Source of the DNA: an uncultured Bifidobacteriaceae bacterium
GTDB taxonomy: Bacteria; Actinomycetota; Actinomycetes; Actinomycetales; Bifidobacteriaceae
DNA: 64,000 bases
Assembly (NCBI GenBank): GCA_947253155.1
Contig: CAMXYK010000001.1
Location: 62,001 to 126,000 of the forward strand
Reading direction: 5' to 3'
Position numbers and translations under genes: made by a program. Below the pieces are notes generated by a model. That model was not told the origin of the DNA. It saw only the letters and a program-made list of their open reading frames with translations, and did not search any database. This document shows positions 1 to 9,271 of this stretch, piece by piece (within the stretch, counting starts at the first letter, position 1; every line of letters begins with the position of its first letter).

Positions 1-63
1 TTGGATTCAAAGAATCGTCACGCACGTCAATTGTTGTTTCAGAAAAATCGCACATATTTTGTT

Positions 64-525
64 TTAGTCAAAATAGGTTTGCAAAACCATAGTAGTTTCC
101 GTACTTACTGGCACAATACGATGAATTGTGTTAATAAGCTCCTCCAATTTGCTAGGAGTGGCGACTCGCACTACCAGCATGAAGCTTGGGCTACCTGTAA
201 TAGAGTAGCAAGCCTCAATTCCAGAGATGTCACGCAATTTAGTAGGAATTACAGCTTCCTGCGTAAAGTCAAGCGGCGTAACTGATACGAAAGCGCTAAC
301 CGGTAGTCCACGGCGTTCGTAATCAATTAATGCACGATATCCAGTAATAACGCCTTTACGCTCTAGTTTTTGAACGCGGGATTGCACAGCAGAAACAGAT
401 AATCCAGATGCTTTAGCCAAACGTGTTAACGTTGCGCGCCCATCATGCTCAAGAATATCTACAATAACTGCGTCAGTTGAGTCCATAGGTATATTGTTCT
501 CAGCCTTGCTTGAATTCACGGTCAT
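64..525 (-). CDS. Lrp/AsnC-family transcriptional regulator
   Basis: A 153-residue protein with the two-part Lrp/AsnC layout: an N-terminal winged helix-turn-helix (about residues 17-65, with ASGLSVSAVQSRVQKLERKG as the recognition region) and a C-terminal RAM ligand-sensing domain (about 75-150, including SITGSPSFMLVV). Proteins of this family form dimers or octamers, bind an amino acid and control nearby metabolic genes. It lies divergent from an aminotransferase gene 380 bp away, so it may control that gene; this is inference from position. The length is typical for the family. The effector cannot be told from sequence. Confidence 0.9.
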   Translation of the reverse strand: MTVNSSKAENNIPMDSTDAVIVDILEHDGRATLTRLAKASGLSVSAVQSRVQKLERKGVITGYRALIDYERRGLPVSAFVSVTPLDFTQEAVIPTKLRDISGIEACYSITGSPSFMLVVRVATPSKLEELINTIHRIVPVSTETTMVLQTYFD

Positions 526-904
526 GTGATCTCCGTTCTCTCATCGACGCTGATTGAGAATTACAATCGGATCCATAGTAGCGTCGGATTGCAACAACTA
601 TTATGTTACCGTATTTTTTACAGAAAAAGAACAAAATATTGAAAAAAATTATAATAAGACATAAATTTATAAAATTTAATACATTTCAATAGCTATTATC
701 TATAGTTTCATAAGTTTTGTATATGCGTAATCAATACAAAACTTATAAGTTTTTACAATCCTCAGCCATGTAAAAATTTTAGAAATGTTGCAGAATTACA
801 ATAATTGGCGTATAAACGAAACCTATAAACCATCTTCAACTGTTCTAACAAGAAAGCTAAATAACAACAAATTTTACACAAACAAATAGTAGAAGGAGAA
901 TAAT
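526..904. other. AT-rich divergent intergenic region (Lrp regulator / aminotransferase)
   Basis: This 379-bp gap separates two divergent genes and is very AT-rich. A TATAAT hexamer at 650-655 is a possible -10 box but has no convincing -35 partner. The aminotransferase has a clear Shine-Dalgarno (AGAAGGAG at 891-898). The region should hold both promoters and any Lrp sites, but I could not define an operator by eye. Confidence 0.4.
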
Positions 905-2110
905 ATGGCTGTCGTAGCAAAAAACGCAACTGCAATACCTCGCTCAGGTATACGAGATGTGTTCGACCGCGTAGAACAAATACCTGACGCTATTTCTCTA
1001 TGCTTAGGAGAACCAGGAGAAACCGCTTCTGCTCATGTTGTTGAAGCTGCTTGTGAAGCCCTAAAGGCTGGAAAAACAAAGTATACAGACGTTCTTGGCA
1101 TACCTGAATTTCGAAATGCTGCAGCCGCCTACACTCGCCGCGTAAAAGGCTTAGATTACGATCCAGAAACAGAAATTCAGGCAGTTGATGGCGCTACAAT
1201 CGGCTTATACCTAGCAATTAAAACAGTTGTTGATCCAGGCGACGAAGTAATCATTCCTTCCCCATACTTTACTTCTTATGACGCAGAAGTTCTTATGTGC
1301 GATGCAGTTCCAGTAACAGTTGCGCTAAAGCCTGAACATGGAATGCATGTAAACGCAGATGAAATTCGCAAAGCAATTACGCCACGAACTCGCGCTATTA
1401 TTATCAACTCTCCATGCAATCCAACAGGAGCAGTAACAAGTGCAGAAGAATTGGCAGAAGTTGCGAAATTATGCGAAGAATTCGATTTATGGGTTATTTC
1501 GGACGAAGTATATCATCCGTTTGTATTCGCGAGCGCACCGGACGCACAGCCTGAAGGAGACGCTGTAGCACCATCAATTGCTGCAGCTGAAGGAATGAAA
1601 GATAGAACTATTGTTGTAGAAAGTTTGTCAAAAACATACGCAATGACTGGTTGGAGAATAGGCTACTTGCTAGCTCCAAGCCATGTTATTGAGCAGAGTA
1701 GCAAAATCGCAGAAATGATGCATTCTTCAATAAATTCTAGCGCTCAATATGGTGCGATTGCAGCACTTACAGGACCGCAAGACCATGTTCTGCAAATGCG
1801 CGAAGAATATCGCGCAAAGCGAAGCTTAGTTTTGGATGCATTGTCGGATTGCGAAGCCGTAAATCTTATTGAACCACAAGGCGCATTCTATGTTTTCGTG
1901 GATGTTAGACCAACTGGTTTAACTTCTGAAGAATTTAGTAGAAAATTATTAGAAGAAGAAAAAGTTGCGGTTGTTCCGGGAGAAGCATTTGGCGCTGAAG
2001 GAAGCGGATTTGTGCGACTTTCATATGCTGGAAATGCAGATGATCTTAAAGAAGCTGTAACTCGTATGCGAAAGTTTGCTCTTGAACAGCAAGCTAAGCA
2101 TGCAATGTAA
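905..2110 (+). CDS. Pyridoxal-phosphate aminotransferase, class I/II
   Basis: A 401-residue fold-type I aminotransferase. The PLP Schiff-base lysine is K243 in SLSKTYAMTGWR; N172 in the SPCNPTG segment and D200 in SDEVY are the usual cofactor contacts, and the C-terminal FVRLSY segment carries the arginine that binds the substrate carboxylate. It transfers an amino group between an amino acid and a 2-oxoacid in the cytoplasm. The closest family type is the AspC/AlaA-like group, but the substrate is not readable from sequence. AGAAGGAG lies 6 bases before the ATG. A hairpin follows at 2133-2182. The adjacent divergent Lrp-type regulator suggests amino-acid-responsive control (inference). Confidence 0.9.
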   Translation: MAVVAKNATAIPRSGIRDVFDRVEQIPDAISLCLGEPGETASAHVVEAACEALKAGKTKYTDVLGIPEFRNAAAAYTRRVKGLDYDPETEIQAVDGATIGLYLAIKTVVDPGDEVIIPSPYFTSYDAEVLMCDAVPVTVALKPEHGMHVNADEIRKAITPRTRAIIINSPCNPTGAVTSAEELAEVAKLCEEFDLWVISDEVYHPFVFASAPDAQPEGDAVAPSIAAAEGMKDRTIVVESLSKTYAMTGWRIGYLLAPSHVIEQSSKIAEMMHSSINSSAQYGAIAALTGPQDHVLQMREEYRAKRSLVLDALSDCEAVNLIEPQGAFYVFVDVRPTGLTSEEFSRKLLEEEKVAVVPGEAFGAEGSGFVRLSYAGNADDLKEAVTRMRKFALEQQAKHAM

Positions 2111-2132
2111 ATATTGCGATTATTAAGCAAAA

Positions 2133-2182
2133 GACTGACAAAGTAGCGGTTAAATATTGAATTTACCGTTACTCTGTCAGTC
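2133..2182 (+). terminator. Putative hairpin terminator between convergent genes
   Basis: The arms GACTGACA (2133-2140) and TGTCAGTC (2175-2182) are perfect complements, and the inner bases GCGGTTAA/TTTACCGT pair partly. It sits between the convergent aminotransferase and rho genes and could stop both. U-tracts on either side are short, so efficiency is uncertain. Confidence 0.55.
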
Positions 2183-2234
2183 TGCAGCTTAAAAATAAAA
2201 TTTAAATTATTTATTTATTTACTTATTTGTTTAT

Positions 2235-4229
2235 TTACGCAACATTTTGCGCAGAAGTTCCATTTACGGAACCATTAGTCTGCTGAACAATAGCAGCTAA
2301 GAAATCGCGATTCGAAGCAGTCTTCTTTAATCGCGGAATCAAAGTTTGATAAGCTTGTTCAGCTTCAAGTCCGCCAAATAGACGACGCAAGCGATAAATA
2401 ACAGGCAAATCTGCAGCTGGCGTAATCAATTCTTCACGGCGAGTTCCAGAAGCGTTAATATCTACTGCTGGGAAGAGGCGCTTATCTGCCAAATCACGGC
2501 TTAAGCGCAACTCCATATTGCCAGTTCCCTTGAACTCTTCGAAAATAACTTCATCCATCTTGGAACCAGTTTCAACCAATGCGGAAGAAATAATCGTCAA
2601 AGAACCGCCGTCTTCAATATTTCGAGCGGCACCGAAGAACTTCTTTGGTGGGTACAAAGCTTGTGCGTCAACACCGCCGGAAAGAATACGACCTGAAGCA
2701 GGTGCTGCAATGTTGTAAGCACGCGCCAAACGAGTCATAGAATCGAGCAACACTACAACATCCTGACCAAGCTCTACTAAGCGCTTAGCTCGCTCAATAG
2801 CAAGCTCTGCAACAGTAGTATGATCCGTTGCTGGACGATCAAAAGTAGAAGAAATCACTTCACCCTGAACAGTGCGCTCCATATCGGTGACCTCTTCTGG
2901 GCGCTCGTCTACAAGCACAACCATAAGATGAACTTCAGGATTGTTAGTGGTAATAGCATTAGCAATATTCTGAAGAGTAATGGTTTTGCCAGCTTTTGGA
3001 GGAGACACAATCAAACCACGCTGACCCTTACCAATAGGAGCAATCAAATCGATTACGCGACCAAGCATGCGATTAGCAGTAGTTTCTTGGCGTAAGCGTT
3101 CGTTAGGGTATAACGGCGTAAGCTTAGCAAATTGCGGACGGTTCTGAGCCTCTTCAACGCTCATGCCATTAATGCTGTTAATGGATTGCAAAGGAACGAA
3201 CTTTTGCCTCTGGTTGCGTCGATCTCCATCGCGAGGAGCGCGAATGGAGCCTTGCACAGCGTCGCCCTTGCGCAAACCGTACTTCTTAATTTGGCTCATT
3301 GACACGTAAACATCGTTAGGTCCAGGCAAATATCCAGAAGTGCGCACAAATGCGTAAGATTCCAAAACGTCAACAATACCTGCGACTGGAACTAACTCTT
3401 CTTGAGGCTCTTCATGACGAGATTCTCGTGGTTCTCGCAATTCGCGATCTTCACGTTCGTCACGATTGTCACGGCTGTCACGATTATCGCGATTATCACG
3501 ATCAAGACGAGAATTACGTTCCGCACGATCTTGACGCTCATTGCGTTCCGCGCGACGATCATCACGATCATCTCGCTCTGCACGATCCATGCGATCAGAA
3601 CGCTCTGAACGGTCAGCAAATTCTGAACGATTATCGTCATAATCGCGAGCGCGACCGCGCATACGACGCTGGAAACGGTCGCCGCGATTTGCTTGATCTT
3701 CACGATCAAAATCACGCGTAGAGCGCTGACGACGAGAATCCGCATCACCGCGCGAATCTTCACCTGGCAAAGTTGCCAAAATTTGATCCAAATCGCGAGA
3801 ATTTACATCTTCCTGACGGCGCTCACGATTATTGTTGCGATCATCCGAAGAACGACGGCGCTGGAACGTATTGTTACGATTAGATTCGCGACGATAATTT
3901 TTAGACTCAAAATCATAATCATCGCGTGAATGACGCTCGTTATCGATATTCGGAACTAGATTTTCCAGCTCCTCTAGATCTTTATCGTCATTTAATGATT
4001 GAACGTCTTCATTATCTGCATTGATATCTGCAGAATTATTCGCTCCCATAGAATTGTTAGGCACGCGAACGCTTACACCAGCAGGCGCTTCTCCCCCGTT
4101 GCGCGCAGCTGTTAATGTAGCTAGCAATTCAGGTTTACGCATAGTTGAAGTGCCACGCAAACCCATTTGCTTCGCGAGATCTTTCAATTCTGAAAGCTTC
4201 ATTTTCTCAAGATTCTGGCCTGTTGCCAC
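2235..4229 (-). CDS. rho: Transcription termination factor Rho with long Arg/Asp-rich insert
   Basis: Hexameric RNA helicase that ends transcription. In 664 residues it shows the Rho N-terminal helical domain (about 8-45), a low-complexity Arg/Asp/Asn/Glu insert (about 95-275, with many RD, RN and ER dipeptides), the cold-shock-type RNA-binding domain (about 278-350), Walker A SPPKAGKT (409-416), Walker B VVVLLDSM (491-498), and the Q/R-loop segment RLSRDLADKRLFPAVDI. Such inserts are known in actinobacterial Rho and add RNA contacts. The start is GTG with AAGGAAAGG upstream; the first residues MATGQNLEKM match the start of the Rho_N domain. It appears to be monocistronic. Confidence 0.98.
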   Translation of the reverse strand: MATGQNLEKMKLSELKDLAKQMGLRGTSTMRKPELLATLTAARNGGEAPAGVSVRVPNNSMGANNSADINADNEDVQSLNDDKDLEELENLVPNIDNERHSRDDYDFESKNYRRESNRNNTFQRRRSSDDRNNNRERRQEDVNSRDLDQILATLPGEDSRGDADSRRQRSTRDFDREDQANRGDRFQRRMRGRARDYDDNRSEFADRSERSDRMDRAERDDRDDRRAERNERQDRAERNSRLDRDNRDNRDSRDNRDEREDRELREPRESRHEEPQEELVPVAGIVDVLESYAFVRTSGYLPGPNDVYVSMSQIKKYGLRKGDAVQGSIRAPRDGDRRNQRQKFVPLQSINSINGMSVEEAQNRPQFAKLTPLYPNERLRQETTANRMLGRVIDLIAPIGKGQRGLIVSPPKAGKTITLQNIANAITTNNPEVHLMVVLVDERPEEVTDMERTVQGEVISSTFDRPATDHTTVAELAIERAKRLVELGQDVVVLLDSMTRLARAYNIAAPASGRILSGGVDAQALYPPKKFFGAARNIEDGGSLTIISSALVETGSKMDEVIFEEFKGTGNMELRLSRDLADKRLFPAVDINASGTRREELITPAADLPVIYRLRRLFGGLEAEQAYQTLIPRLKKTASNRDFLAAIVQQTNGSVNGTSAQNVA

Positions 4230-4450
4230 AATTTTACCTTTCCTTAACTCACACGGAACATACTACCGGTAAGCTTTTGCATGGAAGATTACGGAATATC
4301 CGTCACGAACCCGTTGCTATTACATGACCATGTATACAACAACGAACAGTATGTATGCTACTACAGCTCTACGACGCTGCAAAACGCGACGCGCCCTAAT
4401 TTTGATTATTTTTTAATTTCAATTTTTATTGAATTAGTAAGTAAACAAAA
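4230..4450. other. rho upstream/leader region
   Basis: This gap upstream of rho (minus strand) contains a short dyad ACGGA-ATA-TCCGT at 4291-4303 and a TATACA-like -10 candidate on the minus strand near 4330. Rho genes are often autoregulated through their leaders, but no conserved element is recognisable here. Confidence 0.3.
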
Positions 4451-4492
4451 AGCGCTAATAATCGTAAATTAATTTCCACAATTATTAGCGCT
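4451..4492 (-). terminator. Intrinsic terminator of the flavoprotein gene
   Basis: Perfect 12-bp arms AGCGCTAATAAT (4451-4462) and ATTATTAGCGCT (4481-4492) are followed on the minus strand by TTTTTGTTTAC. It lies 87 bp past the stop of the flavoprotein gene. Confidence 0.85.
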
Positions 4493-4578
4493 TAATAAGA
4501 ATTTGATAATTGCTAGTAAAGCAAAATTACCAATTCATATTTTTATATTAAATTATTTATGCTTACTACTTTTGTTTA

Positions 4579-6198
4579 TTATTTCTTTTCGTGGTAAGAC
4601 TTTTCAGTATTCACAGACCACACATTAGCTTTAGAAGTTTCGCCGTCACGAATATCTTTTACAGCTTCGATTGCGGTTGCCATGGAATGATCCTGATTAT
4701 TGTAACGGTGCTGGCCGTTTCGACCAACGCAATACAAATTACCAAAGCTATCCAAATACTTAATCAGCTCAGGCATTTGCGCATAAGTGTCGAAATACGC
4801 TGGGTAGGCCTTTGGAACACGCTCACGGTGAGAATCAAGCACATCCTCTTCGCCGTTAATAACTTGCATACGAGTCAGCTCGTCAATTGCCATAGCGCGA
4901 GCTTCTTCATCGCTCATATTCCAGAAGTCGTCGCCTTCTTCGCAGAAGTACTCAAGACCAATCCAAACAGTGTTATCAACATCCTTAACGAGATATGGAC
5001 TCCAGTTGTTGAAGATTTGCAAACGACCAACTTTATAACCAGGATCCTGAACATAAATCCAGCAATCTGGAACAATTGGCGGATTACCAAGAGTAGGGAT
5101 GGTTGTTGTATTACGCAAACGCACGCGCTTAACAAGCAAACCAACAGTTACAAAGTCGCGATAAGGCAAACCTTTAGCCACACGCTGCATTTCAGCTGGA
5201 ACTTCAGCCTTTTCGTCACCATTTGCACCCTGTTCAAGAGCTGCAACCAAATCCTTAATTGGCATAGAAGATATGAACTTATCTGCATGCAACTCGGAAC
5301 GTTCACCATTCGCATCTTCAATAATAACTTCAGAAATCTTGCCATTGTTTTGCTTAATAGCAACTACTTTGGCATCGGTGCGAACAGTAGCGCCATTTTC
5401 ACGGCAACGACGTTCAACAGTTTCCCATAACTGGCCAGGGCCTAACTTTGGATACCAGAATTCCTCAATTAACGAGGTTTCTACTTCCTTCTTCTTGCCT
5501 TTCTTCTTAGGGAAAAGCTTAGAGAATGCATTCTTAAGAACCTCTACAATACTTAAGCCCTTAACGCGCTGAGCACCCCAATCCGCAGAAATTTGGCTTG
5601 GATGCCTGCCCCAAAGCTTCTCGGTGTACCCTTCGAAGAACATCGAATAAAGCTTCTTACCAAAGCGATTAATATAGAAGTTCTCAAGATTTGTTTCTGG
5701 AAGCTTATGAATCATCGACCAGAGGTAGCTAAAGCCAACCTGCATAGTCAAAACAAAGCCCATAGAGCGCAACGTAGCTGCAGAAAGCGAAATTGGGTAA
5801 TCAAAGAAATGATGATTCCAGAAAATACGCGAAACACGGTGACGCTTCAACATCACTTCGTCTTCAACTTCAGGATCTGGACCGCCTGGTTCCAAGTCAT
5901 GGTGACGACCAAGCTTCTTGTCATCGTATGAAGGAGCACCCTGCAAAGGCAACATTTCACGCCACCATTGCATAATTCGATCATCTTTAGAGAAGAATCG
6001 GTGACCGCCAATATCCATACGATTGCCGTTATACTTCACCGTGCGGGAAATACCGCCAAATTCACGCGTGGCTTCAAGCACTGTTACGTCATAGCGATCA
6101 GAGCCGCCATCTTTAACGAGTTCCCAGGCTGCCGTCAACCCTGCCGGACCGCCACCAATAATTACCACAGATTCCTTTGGGGATTGTGTATCCGTCAA
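4579..6198 (-). CDS. FAD/NAD(P)-binding amine-oxidase-like oxidoreductase
   Basis: A 539-residue flavoprotein. The N-terminal Rossmann dinucleotide motif VVIIGGGPAGLTAAWEL is at about residues 11-27, followed by the second FAD motif EFGGISRTVKYNG and the MDIGGHRFFSK segment found in amine-oxidase/protoporphyrinogen-oxidase-like and UDP-galactopyranose-mutase-like flavoproteins. A C-terminal FAD-binding segment (LYCVGRNGQHRYNNQDHS) resembles the mutase-type ending. In actinobacteria such genes are often near glycan or polyprenyl functions, but no neighbour here shows the substrate. The start is TTG with a strong GGAGG 5 bases upstream; an ATG just upstream is out of frame and hits a stop. Confidence 0.8.
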   Translation of the reverse strand: MTDTQSPKESVVIIGGGPAGLTAAWELVKDGGSDRYDVTVLEATREFGGISRTVKYNGNRMDIGGHRFFSKDDRIMQWWREMLPLQGAPSYDDKKLGRHHDLEPGGPDPEVEDEVMLKRHRVSRIFWNHHFFDYPISLSAATLRSMGFVLTMQVGFSYLWSMIHKLPETNLENFYINRFGKKLYSMFFEGYTEKLWGRHPSQISADWGAQRVKGLSIVEVLKNAFSKLFPKKKGKKKEVETSLIEEFWYPKLGPGQLWETVERRCRENGATVRTDAKVVAIKQNNGKISEVIIEDANGERSELHADKFISSMPIKDLVAALEQGANGDEKAEVPAEMQRVAKGLPYRDFVTVGLLVKRVRLRNTTTIPTLGNPPIVPDCWIYVQDPGYKVGRLQIFNNWSPYLVKDVDNTVWIGLEYFCEEGDDFWNMSDEEARAMAIDELTRMQVINGEEDVLDSHRERVPKAYPAYFDTYAQMPELIKYLDSFGNLYCVGRNGQHRYNNQDHSMATAIEAVKDIRDGETSKANVWSVNTEKSYHEKK

Positions 6199-6288
6199 TT
6201 GTCCTCCATACCTAAATACATCAACTTTTACAAAACACGGTTAAGTGCTTAGTAAAATTTCTATATATCTTTATTGAGCATACGCGCA

Positions 6289-6603
6289 TCACGCGATAGA
6301 TTCAGGAATGTCAATGTCTGTTTTCTGTACTTCTTCAACATTTACATCCTTAAAAGTTACGATGCGAACATTTTTAACAAAACGCGAAGGCCGGTACACG
6401 TCCCACACCCAAGCGTCAGTAAGTTGCACATCAAAATATACGTCTTGGCCAGCAGAGCGAACATTAAAATCGACCTTATTGGCTAAATAAAATCGTCGCT
6501 CTGTTTCCACGACATAAGTAAAAAGCTTAATAACATCACGATATTCTTTGTATAACGCAAGTTCAGCATCAGTTTCATAATTGTCGAGATCTTCGGCGCT
6601 CAT
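6289..6603 (-). CDS. DUF2469 family protein
   Basis: A 104-residue protein matching the actinobacterial DUF2469 family throughout: the start MSAEDLDNYETDAELALYKEY, then YVVETERRFYLANKVDF, then the strongly conserved core DAWVWDVYRPSRFVKNVR and FKDVNVEE. No biochemical role is established for the family; it is often found near ribonuclease HII and the trmD/rplS region in other actinobacteria. Here its ATG overlaps the stop of the acetyltransferase gene by four bases (ATGA, 6600-6603), so the two are likely translationally coupled. Confidence 0.9.
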   Translation of the reverse strand: MSAEDLDNYETDAELALYKEYRDVIKLFTYVVETERRFYLANKVDFNVRSAGQDVYFDVQLTDAWVWDVYRPSRFVKNVRIVTFKDVNVEEVQKTDIDIPESIA

Positions 6604-7532
6604 TGCTTCCCTTCCGTACTGGTGTTATTAGTGTTACGCTTGCGGCCGCGACCTATAATACGCCACCATGCTCGCTTTGAAGACGAGCTTTCTGCATTAT
6701 TAGAATTATACGGCCATGATTCATCAAGATTATCATGACGCACAGGTATAGCCACAGAATGTTCATGCGCACTTAATGCTTCAGCCACACCGGGATTTTC
6801 TTCAATAACATGTAATCCAAAAGCATCAAGCGAACGAATAGCATCATACTCGTCCACAATCGTATCCATAACTATAAAATCTTGATATTTTTGATGCTCG
6901 GCATCCCAAAGAGCATCGCGAGCTGTGCCAGTTTGCATAAATCCAAGAGACTGGTACACAGAAAGCGAGCGGGCATTAGTTGCAGGCACACCAACCCAAA
7001 TTCGGTGCAATCCAAGCCCTGCAGGCTCAGAAGCAAAACCGTATGTCATAACTCGAGGCATTGCATCACGAGAATAGCCGCGGCCGCGATAATCCTTACC
7101 AAGCACAACCTGAATACGTGCAGAGCGAGACCAACCGTCAATATCGATAAGAAAAATCATGCCGATAATTGCGCCGTCAGTATTCTTAACATCGTCTAAA
7201 ACATCAGGAACAATAGCCCACGCAATTGTAGGGCGAGACTGTGCGTCGCTAGCAAATTTACACATTTCAGATGCATTTTGAGCGGAAAAACCATCATGCG
7301 ACCACTGAACAGAACGTTCAACCCACGCATGAACCATTGCTCGCTCTGACTGAGAATCCTTGCCTGTGATTACTGCAGCACCGTCAAATGCACACAATTC
7401 GTCCATTCTTAGCAAATCATCACACGTTGCAGGACGCAGTTTTGCCATTTCTCCACGAATTGGAGGAATTACTATAGATTTTGCTAACTCGCGAGAGTTG
7501 TTCACACCGTCATTGGTTTGTTGCATACTCAC
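6600..7532 (-). CDS. GNAT-family N-acetyltransferase (RimJ/RimL-like)
   Basis: A 310-residue protein with a GNAT core in the middle. The acetyl-CoA loop region is VVLGKDYRGRGYSRDAMPRV (about residues 142-161); the following ATNARSLSVYQSLGFMQTGTAR is the classic GNAT motif B with N-x-x-S-x-x-x-Y-x-x-x-GF. This family transfers acetyl groups from acetyl-CoA to amines, including ribosomal protein N-termini. An extra C-terminal stretch of about 90 residues, ending in the basic segment GRGRKRNTNNTSTEG, is not part of the core domain. It is first in a two-gene unit with DUF2469 downstream. The substrate is unknown. Confidence 0.85.
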   Translation of the reverse strand: MSMQQTNDGVNNSRELAKSIVIPPIRGEMAKLRPATCDDLLRMDELCAFDGAAVITGKDSQSERAMVHAWVERSVQWSHDGFSAQNASEMCKFASDAQSRPTIAWAIVPDVLDDVKNTDGAIIGMIFLIDIDGWSRSARIQVVLGKDYRGRGYSRDAMPRVMTYGFASEPAGLGLHRIWVGVPATNARSLSVYQSLGFMQTGTARDALWDAEHQKYQDFIVMDTIVDEYDAIRSLDAFGLHVIEENPGVAEALSAHEHSVAIPVRHDNLDESWPYNSNNAESSSSKRAWWRIIGRGRKRNTNNTSTEGKQ

Positions 7533-7739
7533 CTACTTGTTTTTACCTCTAAATTAAGGCCATCAGCATAATACATGATAATCCACAAACTATAAAGCGC
7601 GCTATGAAGCAAATAGTAAATTCTGCGTACTTGCTACATGTAACAAACTAATTTGTGCACATAGCAAGCACGCAGCACTTACTTTTCAATATCAATTGCG
7701 TTATTGCAGCAAAGCGTTTGCGCAATTTGTTTTTTAATT

Positions 7740-9239
7740 TCAGCCTTTAATTTTTGCCATTACAATCTTAGTAACAGCCTTAGCATCAGCTTGACCCTTA
7801 GTTGCGCGCATAACAGCACCAATAATCGCGCCCATCGGCTTCATATTGCCTGCCTTAAGCTTTTCTGCAACTTCAGGATCGGCTGCAAGAGCAGCGTCAA
7901 CAGCAGCTTCCAAAGCGCCGTCGTCATTCATAACCTTGAATCCGTGCTTATTAACAACTTCATCAGGCTTACCCTCACCAGCCAAAACGCAAGCAACAGT
8001 TTGCTTAGCGAGCTTATCGTTAAGCTTGCCGTCTGCAATCAGCTTTTCAACTTCAGCTACGTCTTCTGGAGTAATAGGCAATTCTTCCAAAGTCACGCCA
8101 CGAGTGTTTGCTTCGCGAGCAAGCTCACCAAGCCACCACTTCTTAGCGCCTGCTGCACTTGCACCAGACTTAACGGTTTCTTCAACCAAATCAAGAGCAT
8201 CTGCGTTAAGAATATCACGCATTTCAAGATCGCTAATACCCCATTCGCTTTGCAAACGGTTACGGCGCTCGCGAGGCATTTCTGGCATTTCGGCCTTCAT
8301 GCGCTCAATATGCTCCTTAGTGATGTGAAGCATAACCAAATCAGGATCTGGGAAGTAACGATAATCGTCAGCATCAGACTTTACACGACCGCCAGCAGTA
8401 GTTTGAGTTGCTTCATCCCAATGGCGGGTTTCCTGCAAAATCTCGCCGCCTTCGCTCAAAATAGCAGCCTGACGACGAATCTCATATTGCAATGTCTTTT
8501 CGATTCCGCGGAATGTGTTCACATTCTTTGTTTCGGAACGCGTACCAAATGGATCGGTCGGCTTTCTGCGAAGCGAAACATTCACGTCAGCGCGCATATT
8601 GCCCTGCTCCATGCGAGCGTGGGAAATGTTAAGAGCGCGAACAATATCGCGGATTGCGCGCATATAAGCACCAGCAATTTCTGGAGCGCGTGAACCTGCA
8701 CCCTCGATTGGCTTAGTTACAATCTCAATCAAAGGCACACCTGCGCGATTGTAATCAACCAAAGAATGATTTGCGCCTTCAATACGACCGTCAGCACCGC
8801 CAACGTGAGTATTCTTACCAGCGTCATCCTCAATGTGAGCACGTTCAATCGGCACGCGGAACACGGTGCCATCTTCGAGCTCAACATCCAAGTAACCGTT
8901 GCCATTCGTAGGCTTATCGTACTGGGAAATCTGGTAATCACGAGGCATATCTGGGTAGAAGTAGTTTTTACGAGCAAACTGGCTCCACTCAGCAATTTCG
9001 CAATGTAAAGCCAAACCAAGCTTAATTGCGTAATCAACTGCAGTCTTGTTTACAACTGGCAAAGAGCCTGGCAAACCAAGGCTTACAGGCGTTAACTGAG
9101 TATTTGGCTCGCCACCAAAAGATACTTCCGCCGGGCAGAACAGCTTAGTGCGAGTGCAAAGCTCAACGTGGGTTTCCAAACCGAATACTGGGTCAAACTG
9201 CTCCACAGCATCGGCATATTTCATAAGTTTTTCAGCCAT
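7740..9239 (-). CDS. gatB: Asp-tRNA(Asn)/Glu-tRNA(Gln) amidotransferase subunit B
   Basis: A 499-residue subunit of GatCAB, which phosphorylates the mischarged glutamyl or aspartyl group on tRNA and accepts ammonia from GatA. The N-terminal GatB signature FDPVFGLETHVELCTRTKLFC is near residue 14; GLPGSLPVVN and DYNRAGVPLIEIVT are conserved cradle segments; the C-terminal tRNA-binding YqeY-like domain ends with GAIIGAVMRATKGQAD. AAGAAGGA precedes the ATG. It is third in gatC-gatA-gatB and follows gatA by 32 bp. Intact family length. Confidence 0.98.
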   Translation of the reverse strand: MAEKLMKYADAVEQFDPVFGLETHVELCTRTKLFCPAEVSFGGEPNTQLTPVSLGLPGSLPVVNKTAVDYAIKLGLALHCEIAEWSQFARKNYFYPDMPRDYQISQYDKPTNGNGYLDVELEDGTVFRVPIERAHIEDDAGKNTHVGGADGRIEGANHSLVDYNRAGVPLIEIVTKPIEGAGSRAPEIAGAYMRAIRDIVRALNISHARMEQGNMRADVNVSLRRKPTDPFGTRSETKNVNTFRGIEKTLQYEIRRQAAILSEGGEILQETRHWDEATQTTAGGRVKSDADDYRYFPDPDLVMLHITKEHIERMKAEMPEMPRERRNRLQSEWGISDLEMRDILNADALDLVEETVKSGASAAGAKKWWLGELAREANTRGVTLEELPITPEDVAEVEKLIADGKLNDKLAKQTVACVLAGEGKPDEVVNKHGFKVMNDDGALEAAVDAALAADPEVAEKLKAGNMKPMGAIIGAVMRATKGQADAKAVTKIVMAKIKG

Positions 9240-9271
9240 GAGAATCCTTCTTACTTAAGCTTTACTTCACT

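Noticed and set aside
3350..3929. Overlapping open frames opposite rho (His/Asp-rich and Ile-rich proteins)
   Set aside because: They are shadows of the low-complexity Arg/Asp codons of rho and have no ribosome-binding site or family likeness.
4591..5430. Long plus-strand frame opposite the flavoprotein gene
   Set aside because: Antisense shadow of the oxidoreductase; composition is not protein-like and no start signal is visible.
7704..8693. Long plus-strand frame opposite gatB (329 codons)
   Set aside because: It is the antisense of a strongly conserved gatB, with no recognisable domain or ribosome-binding site.
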